A DNA stretch of 64,000 nt from Daphnia pulex (taxonomy: Eukaryota > Arthropoda > Branchiopoda > Diplostraca > Daphniidae). Shown here piece after piece: positions 21,551 to 35,200 of this stretch. The notes beneath the pieces are model-generated. The model ran no database searches. It was not told the origin of the DNA and saw only the letters and a program-made list of their open reading frames with translations. Location: assembly GCF_021134715.1 (NCBI RefSeq), contig NC_060028.1, positions 1,820,501 through 1,884,500 of the forward strand, written 5' to 3'. Within the stretch, counting starts at the first letter, position 1. Each line of letters starts with the position of its first letter. The position numbers and the translations under genes were made by a program.

Positions 21551-24500
21551 TCAGTTTAAGTCTGCCACAGTTTTAGCAGAAGGGCGTTTGAGCTGCTGTT
21601 TGGGTTTCAGCGACAATGACGACATTCGACGAATAACAGTTTTCTGCTGGTCGCGGATCAATTTGGCCGTGATGTCGGCCATCTCACGAAGTTTGTGCAA
21701 GGTGACAATTCTCTGCTGGTATCCCGAGCGATGCTCCTGTTTCTCGGCGGCTATCATCAGGTCAATGTAGTCGGGTGTGGAGAAAGGATGAGGCCGAAGG
21801 GCGATTTCGTCCAGTCGCTGGATACATGGATAAGTGAGTTGCATCAACTCCATCAGCTGCGACTCGTGTTTCTTGATTTCCTTCTCGATGCGGGCCAGCA
21901 ACTGCTCATTTGTAAGCGCTTCACTCACGGCCCCTTGGTACTGCTGTCGGATGGCGTCGGATGAACGCTGGACCTTCTCCTTTACCATCTCGTACCGGTA
22001 CTTTTGATTGAAGTGGACATTCCAAGGGCATTTGCATATCATACAGCTGCCGCTTCTTCGGTCCATTACGGAGCAACGGTGTTTGTCGTTGTCGTGAGCC
22101 TGTCGACATGGGAAATGGCAAGTCGTGCGACAATTTTGGCAGTTGGTGGTGAACTGGCCAGTTCCGCTGATGTCTGTCGACTTGGGAACAAGCGTTTCAA
22201 ATTCAAAAGCTTGATTGGCATCCATCTGATCTTCATTTTCTTTTAGAATTTTCTTGATTTTCTCAAGCTCGTCTACGCGTGTCAACTTCATTTCGGTCTT
22301 CATTTGGAGGCCTTCGACCAGGGCTTCAAGCCGCTTTCGTTCCTCGAGCACTTCCCGAGTTAGCGTCAACGATTTGGCTTCCATTACACCCAAATCGTCA
22401 AAGAATTTGTCGAAACCACCGACTGCCATGTCAAAGTAGGTCCGGTTGAATTCGTTGGTCTGGCGGTCGCCCTTGTTGGAAGTAAAGAAAATGGAATTGT
22501 TAAATTTGTGATGAAGTGGGAGACCGGTGGATGGATCCATGGGCGACGGGATGCCGGCCTCTTTGACTGCACCAAGGACCGGAGGCAACGCACCGTCAGA
22601 AAACGTCACCATCAGACGAATATTATCTTTAATATCTTGGCCAAAAATGGACAAAATCGAGTCAAAAATATATTTCTGAGTGGCCGTCAGTCTGGGGAGA
22701 GACGACTGGACGACGAAACAGACGGCCTCCAATTGTTGAATCCCGTGACGACACTGGAAATAATCTTGGATTTGTTGCATAATTTTCTTGTCTTTTTCCA
22801 GCCCACGAGTGTCACCAAATCCTGGAGTGTCAACGACGGTCAGAGAATAATTCAGCCGGGATCCTTTCATCTCGTACAAGTCGTAGGTGGTCACCAAGTC
22901 CGTCTGACTGTGAGCTTGTGACTTGTCGGCCGGCTCGTCGATTAGTTTAAAGCGGAAATCGTCGTCCCACTCGACGCCCAGCACATAATTCACCATAGCG
23001 TTGATGAGAGTACTCTTACCGGAACCAGTGGCGCCCAGCATCAAGATGGTCCGTTGACGTCGCTTGCCGGCCAACGCCAAGTAACTTGGTTCACCAAAAA
23101 CATAGTGGCCAACACCCTGGGTCTTTGTCCCGTGACGTTTCTTCAATGGCAAACGATAAGCGTCTATACCAGGCCCAACGGGACACTTTTTGCTAACACG
23201 ACGGACGATATGCGCAGCTCTTTCGGCCTCTTCCAAGGTTTCAGCTTCCAAAATCGGCGTGGCCGGACTGTAGAAAGATGATCCAGCACCATCGTTGCAA
23301 ACTGCTCGGACTTGAATGCAGTAGGTCGTACCAAGATCCAGAGGTTCCAAGGTGATCATCGTCTCCGTTGTGGATCGCTGAATGAATGAGGAATCCTGAT
23401 TACCGGCCATCCAACAATCAATCAAGTAACAGCTGACGACAGACTTCTTTTTCTTGATTTCTTTGACGTGTTGCACGGAATCCTTGGATTCGAGCATGCG
23501 GTTGCAAATCGATCCATCATCAAAGTCGCTGGAACTGTTGACATCTTCGTAATCTTCATCATCTGAAGTGTCAGCCTCTTCATCTTCTTCTTCAATCTCG
23601 ACATGGTCCCAGGAAATGGTGATGCTATTGTCCGTCACGTACTGACACTGCAATCCAGCTGGCGGCGGACAAACGGGATCGATTGTCACCTCACAGCTGT
23701 TCGGACTGAACGGACTCCTCCCACCTGGTGTCACTGCGGCAACGCGAAACACGTAACTCTCCTCCGATTGTAGATGACTGATTGTAATTTCCTTGGACTT
23801 GTGTTGAATGGAATCCCACCTTTCACCGGATCCATCAATGTTGCGATACTGTAAAAGATAATTAGGCTCCTCGACTTCTTCCTCGGTTGTCCAACTGAGC
23901 GTGATGGCGCCACGATAGTTCTTTTCGACTGTGACTGGGCCAGGAGCTTTGGGGATGGTAAAATTCACATTAGACTCGAAAGTGGAGTCATACAAACGCA
24001 GGAATGGCAACTCAGCAGCGCCAAATATCGGCTGATAGTTGTATAAAATGATGTAACGGACGTTAGAGATGTCGCTGTTGTTTTCAGTCACCCAGTCCGA
24101 GAATTCTTGAGCGACAGAAATGAACCGGCGTCGATCAGTAGCGGAGCGATGATCAACTTTACCTTCCCGGATCCACTCGGATGGATGTGCTGGATGGGAT
24201 TTAGTAAACGCATCAACGTAGGACCTCAATTCTTGCACCGTATTGTCAAACTGCTTGGAGATGCTGGGCAAATGAAGAACAACAGCGAGCACATTGTGGC
24301 CTATACTCTTGATTTCTTTTTCCAGTTGTTTAAATTCAGTCACCAGGTGGACACCGGGTAACTGTGAGAGCGTCTTCAAAGTCTTCAGTTGTTTCCGGTG
24401 ATCAATGAGCCAATTTTCAAGCTCTTCCGGGATGAACGGGGATTTTCTTTCGACTGCTGCAACCATTTCCTTCATCTTCTCTTCCGGCTCACCACCTCTT

Positions 24501-26008
24501 CTAATTGAAATTGTCCATTCGTACAGAGCGTTTTGCATAGCGCTCAAGAATTCGTTTAAACATTTATCAAATTCATTGACTCGTTTGGAGACGGCCAGTG
24601 GAATCCAGCAGCGTTGGACAGTTGAGCGTTGGCTTATTTCGGTCTTGATTGCGTCCGTTTCCATGCGGATGTGCTGCCACTGCTTCCACATCATCTGGCA
24701 CTTGATGACCACATCTCGGGAGACGTCGATTTTATTGTCCGGCAATTTAATTATTCCGGCTTCGGTCGGCATCAGTTTGGCGAGTGGATACAACCAAATT
24801 TTCAATGGAATGGCCTTGTTGACTTGATGATCTAATATTTTCCGGCAGGCTTCGTACTGTTCGGCTACACTGTTGGATGTCCAGCTTCTTTGTCCTTTCT
24901 TAACACCCAGCACATCTTTGTAAACAACACACTGCAAATCTGCTGGAACGAGATCATGTCCGCCGTCTTCCTCGTCACCTTCTTTGTCGTGATCCAGCTC
25001 CAGTTTCTTCCGGCCATCCGACAGACCTTTGGCAAAGAAATTGGCGTAGTCAAACATTTTTTCAGACACGGATGCCTCAGGGTCGTCGTTGGTCGAAACT
25101 TCCGGATTTTGGAAGACGCAAAAAGCCTCCAGGCCAAATTTGACAGCCACGACGACGTGAGTTGCTTTATTCTTGATAATCCTTTCTGGCCGGCAGATAA
25201 TTTCCAGTTGACTTTTCGGGTCGACAGAAACTTTCCTGCTGGACGAACGACAATGAATGGCCACTTCGGGTCCTCGACTTGACGATCCCGCCGCACGATC
25301 GGAAATGTACTGCCAAGCTCCGGTGAAAGGTGAGCGGAATAGACCAGCCGTCAAACTCATGGCCGAGTGTTCGTCCAATTCGGATAGCCACGAACTGTGA
25401 TCTTCTTCTTCAGTCGTTTGCAATGCAGATGACATGGAATGAACTTTGACAATTTCTTTCCTTTCGGTAGAAACGACCGACAAGCGGGACACGTCATCCG
25501 GGTCCCATAAGCGAGCATCTGGAACAAATTATACATCAGTTACCACCATATTATTACGTAATTACTTCATTTATCTTAAGTGTCTGACTACAAAATGGAT
25601 TTTAAATGGCAAATCAAAATATTAAAACGTAAATAGATATAAAAAAACAAGTAAAGATAAGTGCTTTCAAATAATTGTGTTACATAGGTTATGCGTATTA
25701 TTCAAACACAAATTATTTAATGCCTCGTATCTGACTCTATTTAACATTTTAAAATTGACAATAAACCAGACATAGACACAAAGGACAATGTAGGCTACGA
25801 ACTAAAAACCATTTAAAAAAAGGGACTGTTGCACATGGGATTAATTCAAATTTTTAATACAACGTGGGTGATAACTATTCTTAAATGATGATATGATTTT
25901 TTTATACTTACTCGGTATGGCGACATCCTCGACGTAATTATAGAGGGTTCCAATGGCGAAACTGCGTCCTAATGCCATCATCTTGATGCAATCTACGTGG
26001 TCGGCCAT
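21551..26008 (-). CDS. Gene D: SNTX-like module, two FN3, P-loop GTPase, 1354 aa
   Basis: Exons 26008-25912 and 25518-21551 (minus strand) give 4065 nt; the intron is GTAAGT..TTCCAG, phase 1, at the same place as in genes A, C and E. Order: short start exon (MALGRSFAIGTLYNY), SNTX-like N-module with ATHVVVAVKFGLEA, helical and thioredoxin-like regions ending VRYIILYN, FN3 domain 1 at about 552-642, and FN3 domain 2 at about 643-792 interrupted by an acidic insert of some 60 residues. Then P-loop GATGSGKST near 860, DTPGFGDTRG near 928, VTFSDG, a coiled segment, and a Cys/His-rich segment near 1161-1201. A cytosolic multidomain GTPase is inferred. Known: FN3 domains bind proteins, and the G domain belongs to the AIG1/septin-like P-loop group in a broad sense. 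Confidence 0.87.
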
Positions 26009-26876
26009 GCTGTTAATCGTCTGCTAGTTGCAATCAAACTTCAAAACTGTTTACTGAGTGGCGTTTAACACTAATAACAAGCTAGAATGACAAGAATGGA
26101 AACTTTTAACTGTTTACAGAGTAGCAATCAACACAACACTGATGATCGGTGAATATCCCAAGGGCCAAGACTAACGAGAGCTAGCCCAAATTGCTCGAGG
26201 GCCAAGAGGCGGAGCTTATTCGAAAAAAGACACCCCCACCCTCTTTTGTTAAACTTCGCCACCCCCGACCTACCCCAACTTGGCCACCCGCTTTTATGTG
26301 GGAAATTGAAACTGGCGAAGGCGACACGAGCATTTGTCTCGTCGACACATAATTTAAAAAAAGAAATACTTGCATTCTCACCAAACATCTAAGACCTATT
26401 GGATTTCAAGGCCGAGTTGTTGTTAATGCGCGTCTTAATTACTCCTCACTTGTGTTATTTCTTTTATTTCAATAGTTCTTTCGTTATTTAGTTTCATTCC
26501 TAATAAACTGAATTTTATGTTTCGACTTTCAGTCTTTCACAATATTGGAAGAATTATGTTTGTCACTCATTATTAACCGAGTTTGAATCTTGATGAAGAA
26601 TTTTATTCCAAGTTGAACGTAATAGTTTTCTGAATTAAATTCCACGCATTTCAAATGTGTAAGAACGAAAGAGCACAGAAGATTATGAATAGCAGATGAC
26701 GAAACAAAATGCCAAAACACAAGAGCGTGGGAAATAATTATAAGAAAAAGAGAAAAGCAAAATCCAGATCAGACAAAGTCGAAAATTGTCCGTGAAAAAA
26801 AAGAATTTTATCAAAAAGAATGACACAATTCGGAACAATTCGGAACAATTTTCTTAAGAGAATACACGACACATTT
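26009..26876. other. Intergenic DNA between genes D and E
   Basis: The gene D promoter should lie just right of 26008; no clear TATA box is seen. A direct repeat CGGAACAATT occurs at 26831 and 26841 just after gene E. Nothing else is recognised. Confidence 0.4.
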
Positions 26877-29800
26877 TCAATGATTAAAAAATGAACTTTG
26901 GAATTTCTGGCCGTCGGTAGAACTCATCAAATTTTTCATTCTGTCATCTAGGCTTTGGAATGAGGCGCCATCGTCATCTTCTGCATCGGCCGTCTCCCCG
27001 TCATCCTCTTCATCATCGGTCGATTCTCCATCCACGTCGTCCTTCCGGTCAGACGTCAAAAGAGATTCGTTGTTCCGGACTTTGCTGGTGATGACGGCCA
27101 TTTGGCGCAGCTTCTTCAAACTCTCGATCCGCTCCTTGAAGCCGAGACGTTTCTCCTGTTGCTCGGCGTCGATGATGAGGTCGATGTACTGCGGAGTCGA
27201 GAAAGGATTTGGACGCAGGGCAATGGCGTCCAACTGCTGGATACAGCGTGAAACCGTGTCGACTCTCTGCAGGACGATTTTGTTGTTGTCCTCGACGTGC
27301 TTTTCCAGCTCCTTCACCAGTTCCTCCGCCGTCAGTTTCTTTTTCAATTCCGCCTCGTACTTTTGCTTGATGGCGTCCGAGGAAGTGGCCTGCTTTTCAG
27401 TCACGTACTCCCACCTGTACGGCTGATTAGCGTGCATATTCCATATACACTTTTCCGGGCAGATGCGACAGGAACGAGTTTCCCTAGGCGTACTGAAATC
27501 CATGGCCCAGCAGTCCATCTTGCCGTCGTCGTTTGGAATACCACAAGGATTGTGGCAAGTGACGTAACACTTGTTGCAGTTCGTCAGGTAGCCGCTCAGG
27601 TTCTCAACTTTCTTGGGCATGTTCACCTCCACTTCGAATTCCACATTTTCGTTTGCGTCTATCTGCGCCTGACAATTGGTGATCATTTGCTTGGTTTTGC
27701 GCATCTCTTCCATTTTCGCCAAGCCGATTTTGATCAGCGGTTGAAGCCCATCCACCGTCGACTCCAGTCGCTTCCGTTCGTCAAGGACCTGTTTAGTTAG
27801 GGAAAGAGACTTGGTTTTCATCGTCGCCAACACGGTGAAGAAGCGCTGGAAGTTTTCCATTCCCATTTGCCAGAAGAATCGGTTGAATTTATCGGCTGTG
27901 TTTCCTGACTCGCGGCTGGAGCAAAAAAAACCGGAATTGTTAAATTTGTTGTGAAGGGGCTTTCCAGTATCGGCATCAATCGGACATGGCAGGCCAGCTT
28001 GGGAAATGGCGCTCAAGACGGGCGGAACTTGGCTGTCTGCGAACGTTAGTAAAAAGTTGATGTTTTCTTTGACGTCGTTACCAAAGATGGAGAGAACAGA
28101 ATCGAAAATGTAAATCTGAGTGGGCGTCAATCGAGGAAGGGAAGCTTGCGCCACGAAGCCAATCACATCCAGCTCCTGGATTCCGTCCTTGTCTTCAAAA
28201 AATTTGCGGACCATTTCGGTGATTTCTTGGTCCCTGTCGAGGCCTTTGGTGTCGCCGTAGCCGGGCGTGTCAACTATTGTAAGAGAATACGGAACGCGGA
28301 ATCCTTCCGCGTGATGGATGTCGTAGGCCGTGATGCGGCTGGTCTGGCTATCAACTTGGGAGCGGCCGGCCGTCTGTTCTTGAATCAGCTGGAAGCGGAA
28401 GGTATCCTCCCACTGCACGTTGAAAATATAATTAATCATGCCATTGATTAGTGTCGTTTTACCGGAACCGGTGGCGCCCATCACCAAAATTGTTCTGTGC
28501 TGCATCCGCCCTTTCTGCTGGCCATCTCCTCTTCCAAAGACGAAGCGATCGGCCGTTGTTCGGTATCCAGTCGTTTTCGTAAGCGGAACAGCAAACAAAT
28601 CCATGCCATTCCGGCTGCCAATTTTCTTGCATTTGTTCAGAATCGTTTCGGCAAAACGGACCTCTTCTGACTTGGTTGTCAATTCAACAGTTTGACTTGG
28701 TGCGCTCATCTCTTCATCAGAGACTGCAAAAATGTTGATGAAATAAGTTGTCTCCGGCTCGAGATTTTCCAATCGGCATCCGGTCTCGGTGGACGGTACA
28801 TCCAGTTGTTGATACGCCGAGTCATCTTCATCGTTTTTCAGCAAATAACGAACTTGGTAAGAGAAATTCACCTTACCGCTTCCCTTGGACGGGCGAGACC
28901 ACGTCAGCTCTGCTGTTGTTTGCGTTACCCACTCGACTTGCGGATCAGACGGAGGCTGGAGTGTCCCTTTGTTCCCGGTCTTGGGTGTCGGATGAGCGGA
29001 TCCATTTTTCATTGCTTGGCCAGTCATTTGCTTCGTTTGATGAGGGACACGGACTTGTTTGATGGGCTTCTTCTCTTCTTCATCGGAATTGTTTCCACCA
29101 GAAATATCAAAGTCGGAACTGTCGATGACATCGCTGAATTCACTACGTCCAATTGCAGTGTCAGCCGCCACTCGAATTTCCAGCTCCGATCCACTTTTCA
29201 AAACGTTCAGGATCATTTGGGTTTCGCCGGCCTTGGCCGTCTTCTGCTGCGTCCAAGAGTCGGAACTGTTTTTCGGCTTAGATTCGACGCAAAAGTGAAA
29301 TGGGTAGCCGAGATCTTTGTAGTCCCATTCTAGACGGATGGACGGCGTCGATTTCTTGGCCGATTTACCGGAAGCGAGTTGAATACGGAGACCGGTGGGC
29401 GGAGTGGGCAACTCGCTCAAGTTTTCTTTCAGAAGATTTCCATCCTCGTAGACGGAATAACGACAGCTTGCTTTGCCCGGTTCGGCGGGAGTGATGACGA
29501 ACCGAACTTTCTGGTCCAGATGTTTGTTTTTCTCCACGTGACTGGCAAACTCCCGGATCCTGTCCATCACTTGCTTTTTCTTACGAAGAGCCATGTGCCA
29601 CGGAAGATCGTCCTTGTCCTCGTCTCCTTCCTCCATGTCGATGTCGTCATCGACTGCCACCAGCTTCGTGTAATCTTCAACGTAGTCCTTCATTTCCTCC
29701 AAAATGTCTTTCGTTTTCTCGTCCAGCGGAGGTACAGTTAAGACGAGTGCATACTTCATGCCAAACGAGTCAGCTAAATCTTTGTCCAGCTGCTTTCTGT

Positions 29801-31263
29801 CGACTATGAAAATTATGCCGGGCACGCCAGCCAACTTCCCGGCCATTTCCGACTCAGCTTCTTTGTAGGCCAGCCACAGTCGCAGTTTTGAGGGTTTGAA
29901 AAGCGGATGGTTTTCAATAATATCGGCAATTTTTTCAATCTCTCTGTCGTCTTCATCGACAGATCCACGAGCTTTCACGACTGCATTTTTCAAACTCTTC
30001 TTCGCCAGTTCCTTGTACTTGATAACAGCGTCGCCAAATTGACGCAGTGAGGGACGACTTACTTTCTTGTTATTTTTGCGAATGGCTTCCAGCTTGACGC
30101 CGACTTGATCAAGCTCATCCAGAATAGTGGAACAACGAGCCATCAGATCAGCATCGACGTCTCGGTACTCGAACGGTTGCCATCCTCCGGCCGGCTTCGT
30201 GAAAACCTTCAATGGGCAGAGTACAGCGGCGATTGGGACGGCCTTGTTGGTTTCGACGTCAGACTTCTGTATTTCCTCGATGAGTTTCAGGCAATTCTTG
30301 TAAGCGTCGAAGAATCCGCATTCCCGGACTGCCTGAGTTTGATTATCTGCATACAAGCGGCATTTCATTCGATTGAGCTGTTTCACTTCTTCCTTTTCAA
30401 ATTGGTCAGCGAAATCGGTAGACGTTTGGCCGTCTTCCAACGCGTTCTGAAATTTGGCTGACAGCTTGGTTAATTTTTCTTCTGCCTCTTCTCGATCGTT
30501 TTCGTCATTTACGTCAAGATCCTGAGTCAGGACGCAATAAGCTTCTGCTCCGTAGACCACACCCACTACGACGTGAGTGGCTTCCGACTTTTTCATTTCT
30601 TCTTCGTTGTTTAAAAGAAACGAGACTTCCTTTTCAATTAGCTCCTTCACATCTAATGACTCTTTCTTGGATTGGACGTGGCATCTGAGGTTGATCGTTG
30701 CCTGTGAGGGATCTGATACGTCACTGATGAAGTTACTTGCGCCGCGATACTTTTCAATGAGACCCGCGACGACGCTGGCCTGATGGTGCTCATCAAGATC
30801 CATCAGCTCCCATTTGCTTGCTGAAGAGCTCGAAGTAACTTCCAAGTTCAGCTGCCTTGCGATATTGGTGACTGAAGCCAAATCCTGCCCATTGCCTATT
30901 ACAATAAATAAAGTCTCATAAGTAAAAATTGAATCAGATGGAAATGCTCTCGTACAACATTTAAAATGAAATTACATGAATAAACAAAGGTTGCACAAAG
31001 GCGCACAAAGGTTTCTCAATTCGAGCATGAAGTCAACCAAACAGAATTTTGTTCATTTACTGCATTACTGCATTCAAGATTGGAAACAAAACTAGCAATA
31101 GCTGAATACAGAATATTTGGTTTCTCAAAGCAACAAATATAAGAGCAAAATGGAAACGCAAGAAATATTTACCTGAAACAATGCAGTCATTACGATGGTT
31201 ATACAAGTCGCCAAGCTGGAAACGGCGACCCAAAGCAGCAATTTCGATAACTTCCTCAGCCAT
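26877..31263 (-). CDS. Gene E: SNTX-like module, two FN3, P-loop GTPase, 1369 aa
   Basis: Exons 31263-31173 and 30895-26877 (minus strand) give 4110 nt with a phase-1 GT-AG intron. The start exon encodes AALGRRFQLGDLYNH. The N-module has ATHVVVGVVYGAEAYCV near residue 130; a thioredoxin-like region (VRFVITPAEPG) follows after about 480. FN3 domains lie at about 523-626 and 679-773. The G domain has GATGSGKTT near 836 (T replaces the S of the other copies), DTPGYGDTKG near 906 and LTFADS. The Cys/His-rich segment is near 1131-1177 (NCNKCYVTCHNPC). A very acidic tail (about 1309-1350) is followed by SSFFNH. It lies next to gene D in the same direction and head to head with gene C, sharing about 1 kb of upstream DNA. 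It is the best-preserved member, with coding-like GC content throughout, and is the source of the relics at 16.4 and 20.0 kb. Confidence 0.88.
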
Positions 31264-32274
31264 GTTGAATTTCTTCTATGCCTAATTCACTTTCTGATAG
31301 ATTATAAAAGTAGACAATTAATCAATTATTAAACAGCCTTTGAATTATAACGTACGTTACGGTCGATCGGTGGTTATCAACTGTTGAGTGTCTGAGTGTG
31401 TGTAAACCAAACGTTCAAAATCTGTTGCCGAGGGAGAATTTTGGATTTGATGGCTTTGGCCAATCACGTCATTTCTGAAAAGAAGCTCCGCCCTCCATCT
31501 TGGGTCTTGTTCGAACTTGTTGGAAATCAAAATTTTGGTTTTCAAACAGTTTTTTTTCTCGCCCCCCCTCCTATTTTTCTTTATTGCGGTTTGAGCTTCT
31601 GGTTTCTCATCCTCTCCTTTCCCACGTGTTCGGTTTCGAGTTGATTTCTTGGAGGAGGGGGGATATGTTCTGTAAAATTTTCCATCATGCGAAATCCGAA
31701 CAGCAGTTGAATAACGTTTTGGTCGACAAAACAACATACAACGCAGTTTCTCACGTTATTGTTCGATTGTTGTTTCCACGTGATTTATTTCAGTTGGGCT
31801 CAGTGTGGAGACAGACTTTGAGTCATTTGAGTGTGCACTATATCAGAGCTCTTAAATTTTGGTTGAACGTGTTGGCTTTCTGGCGTCGTCTTGGTAATTT
31901 GAATATTGTTGTGTATTGACTCATTTTTTATTTTAAAAAGTTTCTCGTTTTTATTTTCGTCGTTTTGTTGACGCCAGTTGGTGCTCAGTGAGGGTCAAGT
32001 TAAAGACGCATTTTTCAGAGCTCCAATCAGTCAAAATATCGGCAGTGAACCTTTCTGATTTCTTTCGTCTCAAGACGGTAATTATAATTTTTTTTAAATA
32101 TATATGTATCACAATCCTGAATGAAAAGTTCGTGCGTGAATTTTGGACAAGTCTAACATGTACTTGTATTTATAAAAGAAATGTCAAAGGATTATGTGGT
32201 CCAACTGACAGGTCATATTTTACATAAGAAATGTTTAGTTATTGATTTCGTTATTTTTTTATAGTTGAGAGAGG
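31264..32274. promoter_or_regulatory. Divergent promoter region of genes E and C
   Basis: About 1 kb separates the two divergent start codons. TCAGTG-type initiator-like sequences occur (near 31799 and 31985, + strand), and ACACTCAGACACTC occurs on the minus strand near 31390. No TATA box is obvious. Shared regulation of E and C is possible. Confidence 0.4.
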
Positions 32275-35200
32275 ATGGAGCCCATTCGATTATACTCTCT
32301 GGGCCGCGCCGTCCAAGTCGGGGACTTTTACAACTATTTCAACGACAGTATTTTGCCAGGTATAAAATTGAAGTCTAGTTTTGCTGGATAAAAGTTTAGT
32401 AGCAGTCAAATTTTTCATTGATACGAGTATCATTTGTAGTTTATTAAGAATTAATATGTTGTCCACAGCAAAATGAATTGTGAATTGATTTCACTGCATA
32501 TATATCCTAGTACCTGCTAGCACATTTTTAAGATTCCAATAGATAATTTTACTCGCTGTTTTTTTTTTGTTTAAGAATGACGAACTATGAATAGTGATTA
32601 GGCCTCCTACCTATGCATTTAATGTAATGTACATGTTATTTATTTCAATCAACAGGTTCAATCCGAGTACTTAGGCAAAATGTAGACATCAATCTTACTT
32701 GTGACGTGGAGCGCTCGTTCCTCTTCCAGCAACCGGACAAATTCCTTGACAAATTAAAACGCCACATGCTAGGCATCAATTCCCACCTGGATCAAAGCAT
32801 TGAAGGAGGATCCTTGGGCTTCGAGAAACTCTGGTTTGCCGATTACCTAAAACCTACGCAAGTAGAAGCCAACATGGCACAAGTTGACGTCATCTTCCGC
32901 ATCATCAGGCGAACTGAGGGCCTCAATCAACAGTATTTTGACCGGCAAATTTTGCGAGACTATCAGCTAGCTACCGGTGGCAAGGCCACACATGTGGTCG
33001 AAAGGGTCTTCTACGGGGCCGAATTGATTGTTTCGATGCGACGACCTCTCGATTTGCAATGCGAGTCTAAAGCCAGCGCCGAAGGAAACATTTATTTGGC
33101 AGCCAAAGCCTACTTCGAAAACATCGTTCCAAATAGGTTTCTCGAGAAGCAGCCGGTCGAATTAGCTTCAATTCGATGCACCATTTTCTCCAGCATCAAC
33201 GCCGGCAACGTCAGGAAGACGACCTTTGAAGACTCGTGTAAACTTCTGAGAGATGTCATCAATTCTACCAATGAAGAAAAGTGGCAGCCAATCGAGATTA
33301 TCTTGCAATGTATTCCGGCACAAATTGAAGCTCGGTTTTTGTCAGACAAGATGAAGGATGTCGACTTTGATATGGAAAGACAACTCGCCATGTTGAAGAC
33401 GATCGTAAAGGAGAGTAACGTCATTTCAAAATACCCGTCCATCGATCGTGTCCCTCCACTGGAGAAGGCAATGTGTCAGTTTATCGATCTACTGACTCCG
33501 CTCCGGATAGAAATTGAAAATTTCCACTCGCAACGTTTCGCGAAGATTCCGCAGCAAATGTTAGTCGAAATGGAACCTATTGCGAGTCTGCTGACCGAAA
33601 TGACAGATTGGTTGATACATCGTCGCAAAGAAGTGGAGATTATGTGCTCAATTCTGTCAGGCAACACGTTGCCCATGTCTCAATTAGAAGAAATCGAGAG
33701 TAGTGTATTTTCAGGTAAACAGGAACGCACCAGAGTTTTAATCTTGAAAATGGACTATGTCCAAGATCCGCTGATTGACCGCCTGGCAAAATTACTGGGG
33801 AATTGTGAATCTTTTAAAATTCCCGTTTTCTGGATTGCGACTGAAGGGAAACACCGGATTGAACACATTGTCAAAAAACTTAAATATTTTGAAGAACTTA
33901 ATACTACATGTACGTCGCTGGGCAACAGCTACCAGATAGGACTGGTACCATTCTCTTCGTCCATGATCGATGGAAAAGTAATAACTGTTGCGCATTCTGT
34001 GGGAGACCATCCCAAAGTTGCTGCAACCGAGTTGCCGGATAGACCAATCCAGCCTTCGATCAACAGTCAAGAAGACAAGCTTCCTATTCCTTCATCAAAT
34101 TCAACTTTATTTCCTCCTGTTAAAACTTCTCTTATTGTACCAACAGTGTACAACCATCAGCAGCTGCGGGCGCGGAGTGTCAAACAACCCGGTCCGATTA
34201 AGAGCGCTCATCCGTCTATTGAAGAAGACTGCCCTGCCCTAAAAGATGTCGATAGGAAAGAACCTGTGATGGCAATCCCGTCTACTCCAAGAGATGATCA
34301 GCAGACCCAGAATAAATATTCTGAATTGGGCGGCCACACCAAATCTGAGCGTGTCACTTGTACCCCGTCGATTCCGCTTCCCGCTAACGTAAGAAAAAAG
34401 TCGTTTGAATTGACGAAAGAACACGATTCTATGAAGCAAGCTCAAAAACAAGAACCTGCTGCTGATGTTCAGATTGAACAGAACGTAAAAGCGAAAAGTT
34501 TAATCACAGAGAAGGGCCAGCCAACGAAGAAGCCAAATTTACCTGTAGCTGCTCGCTTAGAGAAGGCGACTCCAAGCATGAAATCAGCTACTCCAGCGCA
34601 AGAAAATTTGGCATCCCGTCATCAAGCATCCGTAATCCCCAAGCAGACTGAGAAGGACGTATTAGAGCAAAGTGAAGCCAAAGAGAAGAGCCAGACAACA
34701 AAGAAGCTTCACCAGTTTTCACCTGTAACAACTCACTTTGGGAATTCCACAGAAACATTGCGTGCGACAGGATTTGACACTTTATCAGAGGCAATTTCAA
34801 CATTCGAACCAGCTCCTTCGGTGCAAGAAAGCCCACCAATCCATCAGCATATTCAGCAAGCATCCGCCATCCATCAGCAAGACCTTGATCGTCAACAGAT
34901 TGAAGTTCAAAATCAAGAGCAAAATTTCCCCAAGGAAGCTGACAGCACAACCTCAGCTAAAATTGGAAGAGTAGCTGAAATGTTTGCGCAAGAGACCAAT
35001 CAGTACGCCAAATTAATTAAGCAAGGCCAACCGAATGTTTACCTGCTGAATGCAAAGGAGATATCGGTCAGTGAAGACTTCCGCTGGTTCGACATCGACC
35101 ACCATGACGCCTCTGCTACACCAGAAGTTCATCGTGAGCACAAAATAATCATCTTGATGGGCGCCACCGGATGCGGCAAGAGTACGCTCATCAACGGAAT

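Noticed and set aside
22004-22921. Plus-strand open frames across genes D and E
   Set aside because: They are shadows of the minus-strand coding exons; no family similarity of their own.
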